From the NCBI RefSeq assembly GCF_040371085.1, contig NZ_JAMBMT010000001.1, forward strand, positions 62,001 to 126,000: a stretch of 64,000 bases of DNA, read 5' to 3'. This stretch comes from Psychrobacter sp. AH5 (lineage in GTDB: Bacteria; Pseudomonadota; Gammaproteobacteria; Pseudomonadales; Moraxellaceae). Shown here piece by piece: positions 62,115 to 64,000 of this stretch (positions within the stretch are counted from its first letter, which is position 1; the number at the start of each line of letters is the position of its first letter). The notes beneath the pieces are model-generated. The model was given only the letters and a program-made list of their open reading frames with translations. It was not told the DNA's origin and ran no database searches. The position numbers and the translations under genes were made by a program.

Positions 62115-62150
62115 AAAAAACGCTAACGATTACTCATTAGCGTTTTTTTT
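62115..62150. terminator. Bidirectional terminator between the FUSC gene and the polyamine-binding gene
   Basis: AACGCTAA (62119-62126) pairs with TTAGCGTT (62137-62144) with A6 before and T8 after, serving both converging genes. Confidence 0.9.
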
Positions 62151-62183
62151 ATATGCAGGACTCATCAATGAGCTGGTAGCGTA

Positions 62184-63341
62184 TTAGCGCCCTGTTTTTA
62201 GCATATCCCAATACTGCTGATAAACCTTCAATGCTTCATCGCCGACATCTTCTTGAAACTCTGCTTTAGCTAGCGTCTCTTTATCAGGATAAATTGTTGG
62301 ATTGTTACGCACGCTTTCTTCCATCAGCTCGCGCGCCGCCAAATTCGGTGACGCATAGCCAATCTCTTCGCTAACGATTTTGGCATTCTCAGGCTGCAAG
62401 AGATAATTAATAAACTGGTGCGCGGCATCGACGTTCTTAGCATTTTTTGGAATCACAAAGTTATCCATCCATAGGATGGCGCCTTCGGTTGGATACTTAT
62501 AAACGAGGCTTGTTAAACCTTCATCATTGGCCATCACCGCCTCACCATTCCAAGTCATGCCTAGATTGGTTTCGCCTTCGATATAAGGGATACGGGTGGC
62601 ATCTGAATTAAATGTTTTGACATTAGGCATAAGAGTGGTGAGCTTCTCATAAGCGGCCTTGATTTCATCAGGGTTTTTACTATTGCCTGAGTAGCCTAGC
62701 GTCAATAGGGCCATACCAAAGACTTCGCGCATATCATTCATCAGCATGACCTGATTTTTATACTCAGGACGCCATAGATCGTTCCAGCTATTGACCTTGG
62801 AGGCATCAACCGCGTCACCGTTGATAGCTAGACCGGTGCTGCCCCACATATAGGGAATCGAGTATTTATTCTCAGGATCGACTTTAGTATTGGTAAAGGA
62901 GGTATCTAAATTACTAAAATTACTCAATTTTGACTTATCAAGCTCTTGCAGCAAGCCCTCTTTGGCCATTTTTTCAACGTAATAAGTAGAAGGAATAGCT
63001 AAATCGTACTGGCTTGAGTCATCGAGCAATTTAAGCTTGGCGTACATCGCCTCATTTGAGTCAAAAGTGGTGTAATTGACCGAAATACCGGTCTCAGCCT
63101 TAAAGCCATCTAGAATCTCTTGCGGCATATACTCTGACCAGTTATACAAATTAAGGGTCACATCGCTGTCCGCTGCGCCATCAACCGCAGCAGTATCAGA
63201 GTTGCTACAGCTAGCGAGCGCTAAACCTATCGCCGCGCTGAGTAATACTTTTGGTATTATTCTACCAAAAGTGCCTTTCACAGAGTGCTCTACAGGTTTC
63301 GCTGATAGTTCAAATGATAGTCCAGATGATAATCGGGTCAA
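62184..63341 (-). CDS. Polyamine ABC transporter substrate-binding lipoprotein (PotD/PotF-like)
   Basis: 385 residues from a TTG start at 63339-63341, chosen because AGGAGAG lies 7 bases upstream. The lipobox LALASC gives Cys45; the ~30-residue n-region is unusually long. The mature protein begins with the PotD pattern LNLYNWSEYMPQEILDGFKAETGI, then YDLAIPSTYYVEKMA and IPYMWGSTGLAING, and ends with DEALKVYQQYWDMLK. It binds putrescine or spermidine in the periplasm for an ABC importer. No permease or ATPase genes are adjacent, so it is an orphan binding protein in this window. Confidence 0.88.
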   Translation of the reverse strand: MTRLSSGLSFELSAKPVEHSVKGTFGRIIPKVLLSAAIGLALASCSNSDTAAVDGAADSDVTLNLYNWSEYMPQEILDGFKAETGISVNYTTFDSNEAMYAKLKLLDDSSQYDLAIPSTYYVEKMAKEGLLQELDKSKLSNFSNLDTSFTNTKVDPENKYSIPYMWGSTGLAINGDAVDASKVNSWNDLWRPEYKNQVMLMNDMREVFGMALLTLGYSGNSKNPDEIKAAYEKLTTLMPNVKTFNSDATRIPYIEGETNLGMTWNGEAVMANDEGLTSLVYKYPTEGAILWMDNFVIPKNAKNVDAAHQFINYLLQPENAKIVSEEIGYASPNLAARELMEESVRNNPTIYPDKETLAKAEFQEDVGDEALKVYQQYWDMLKTGR

Positions 63342-63503
63342 AATATCTCTCCTAAAATAAATATAAATGAGTCGCTTTCAGCCTATTTATCTGTTTATGG
63401 TTATGATTTGCTGTCATTTAAAGGGTAGCGCTAAAATCAGCTGTTTTCAATAGCGGCTTTTTGGTAACAAGCGGCATCCTCAATTAGCGCTATAAGGTAT
63501 GTT

Positions 63504-63806
63504 ATGATTGCTAAAATTTATGTAAACGGTGATAGAGCCAATATGAATAATCAACAACGCATAGGAATTATAACTGCCCTGATTGGCTTAGTGGCTTTGA
63601 TAGCGCTGTTAAACGCCAGCACCTCTGCCCCTATTATCAACTGGCCAATGGAGGCTTATCTCGGTACAGTATTTACTATCGGTTGGCTCACCAGAGCGCC
63701 GGATTGGTTATCTTATCTGCTAGCGATTGTGGTGTTCGTGGTGGTTATCGGTGTCTGTTATAAGCTGGGTACTGGACTTTACAAGATAATGGCAAGGCGA
63801 GGCTGA
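63504..63806 (+). CDS. Small two-span membrane protein of unknown function
   Basis: 100 residues with two hydrophobic stretches, about 20-37 (IGIITALIGLVALIALL) and 69-90 (WLSYLLAIVVFVVVIGVCY), and a basic C-terminus (KIMARRG). AAGG lies 6 bases before ATG 63504; an internal ATG at 63543 is an alternative that would remove 13 residues. I do not recognise the family. It is divergent from the polyamine-binding gene. Confidence 0.6.
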   Translation: MIAKIYVNGDRANMNNQQRIGIITALIGLVALIALLNASTSAPIINWPMEAYLGTVFTIGWLTRAPDWLSYLLAIVVFVVVIGVCYKLGTGLYKIMARRG

Positions 63807-63840
63807 TTGAGTTATTTGTGACGTTTGGCGTGTAGCGTGA

Positions 63841-64000
63841 GTGCTTAGTTTAGCGAATATAAAAAGAAAAAGATTAAAAATGGCCTCAGCATTAGATGCT
63901 TTAATAGATAGAAATATGCAAGTTATGAGCCATCTACCTTTAATGATTTCGCTCGGCGCTCGTCCCTCACGCATAGCTCTCCCCTTGCGAATAGGCAAAG
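63841..64000 (+). other. Open frame reaching the right edge, possible start of a gene
   Basis: A plus frame from GTG 63841 (or ATG 63880) has no stop before base 64000. It begins with Lys/Arg-rich residues and continues MASALDALIDRNMQVMSHL. The 53 codons show no recognised motif and there is no good ribosome site, so this may be chance. Confidence 0.2.

Noticed and set aside
63720-63998. 92-codon minus-strand frame at the right edge
   Set aside because: It overlaps the small membrane protein gene and shows only low-complexity hydrophobic and basic residues.

Overview
The window looks like one continuous piece of a Moraxellaceae chromosome. Psychrobacter is the best guess, from the protein sequences, the moderate G+C, the AT-rich spacers and the synteny (ponA facing away from pilMNOPQ; ibaG-murA-hisG-hisD-hisC; short-form HisG). 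This is inference from sequence memory; no database search was run. Most of the window is core housekeeping chromosome, with one insertion sequence.

Layout. 1-8.4 kb: the 5' part of nadM-Nudix running off the left edge, a GST-like protein, an alpha/beta hydrolase, a frameshifted AhpD-like gene, nfuA, metY, an adenosine kinase-like gene and rsmI. 8.4-21.3 kb: yraN, a dolP-like BON lipoprotein, an exported esterase, ibaG-murA-hisG-hisD-hisC, then fabB-pabB on the minus strand and an EcsC-family gene. 21.5-40.0 kb: the translation/transcription block rpsL, rpsG, fusA, tuf, tRNA-Trp, secE, nusG, rplK, rplA, rplJ, rplL, rpoB, rpoC. Its spacers are long and rich in hairpins, probably promoters, attenuators and autogenous leader RNAs. 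40-52.5 kb: a small conserved gene, ponA (minus), the pilMNOPQ type IV pilus assembly operon, and aroK-aroB with a DamX-like SPOR protein. 53.3-59.4 kb: gltB-gltD, behind an 894-bp spacer that ends in a near-perfect sigma-54 promoter. 59.45-60.69 kb: an IS110-family element directly after the gltD stop codon. 60.8-64 kb: a FUSC-family membrane protein, a PotD/PotF-like polyamine-binding lipoprotein, a small membrane protein and an unresolved right edge.

The most interesting object is the IS110 element. Its 5' non-coding end folds by eye into the plan of a bridge RNA: a 5' stem-loop, a target-binding loop closed by a perfect 10-bp stem, and a donor-binding loop. Short guide-like matches to the gltD flank and to the element's own right end agree on CT cores at both ends, which predicts the element boundaries at 59452-60691. 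The terminator expected for gltBD lies beyond the element, so insertion appears to have split gltD from its terminator without damaging the gene.

Other points worth a look: a 71-nt near-perfect hairpin between pilQ and aroK; a GC-rich structured insert between gltB and gltD; a terminator-like hairpin at the very start of the rpsL mRNA; nested hairpins before fusA and tuf; tandem terminators between rplL and rpoB; and a 2-bp frameshift in the AhpD-like gene.
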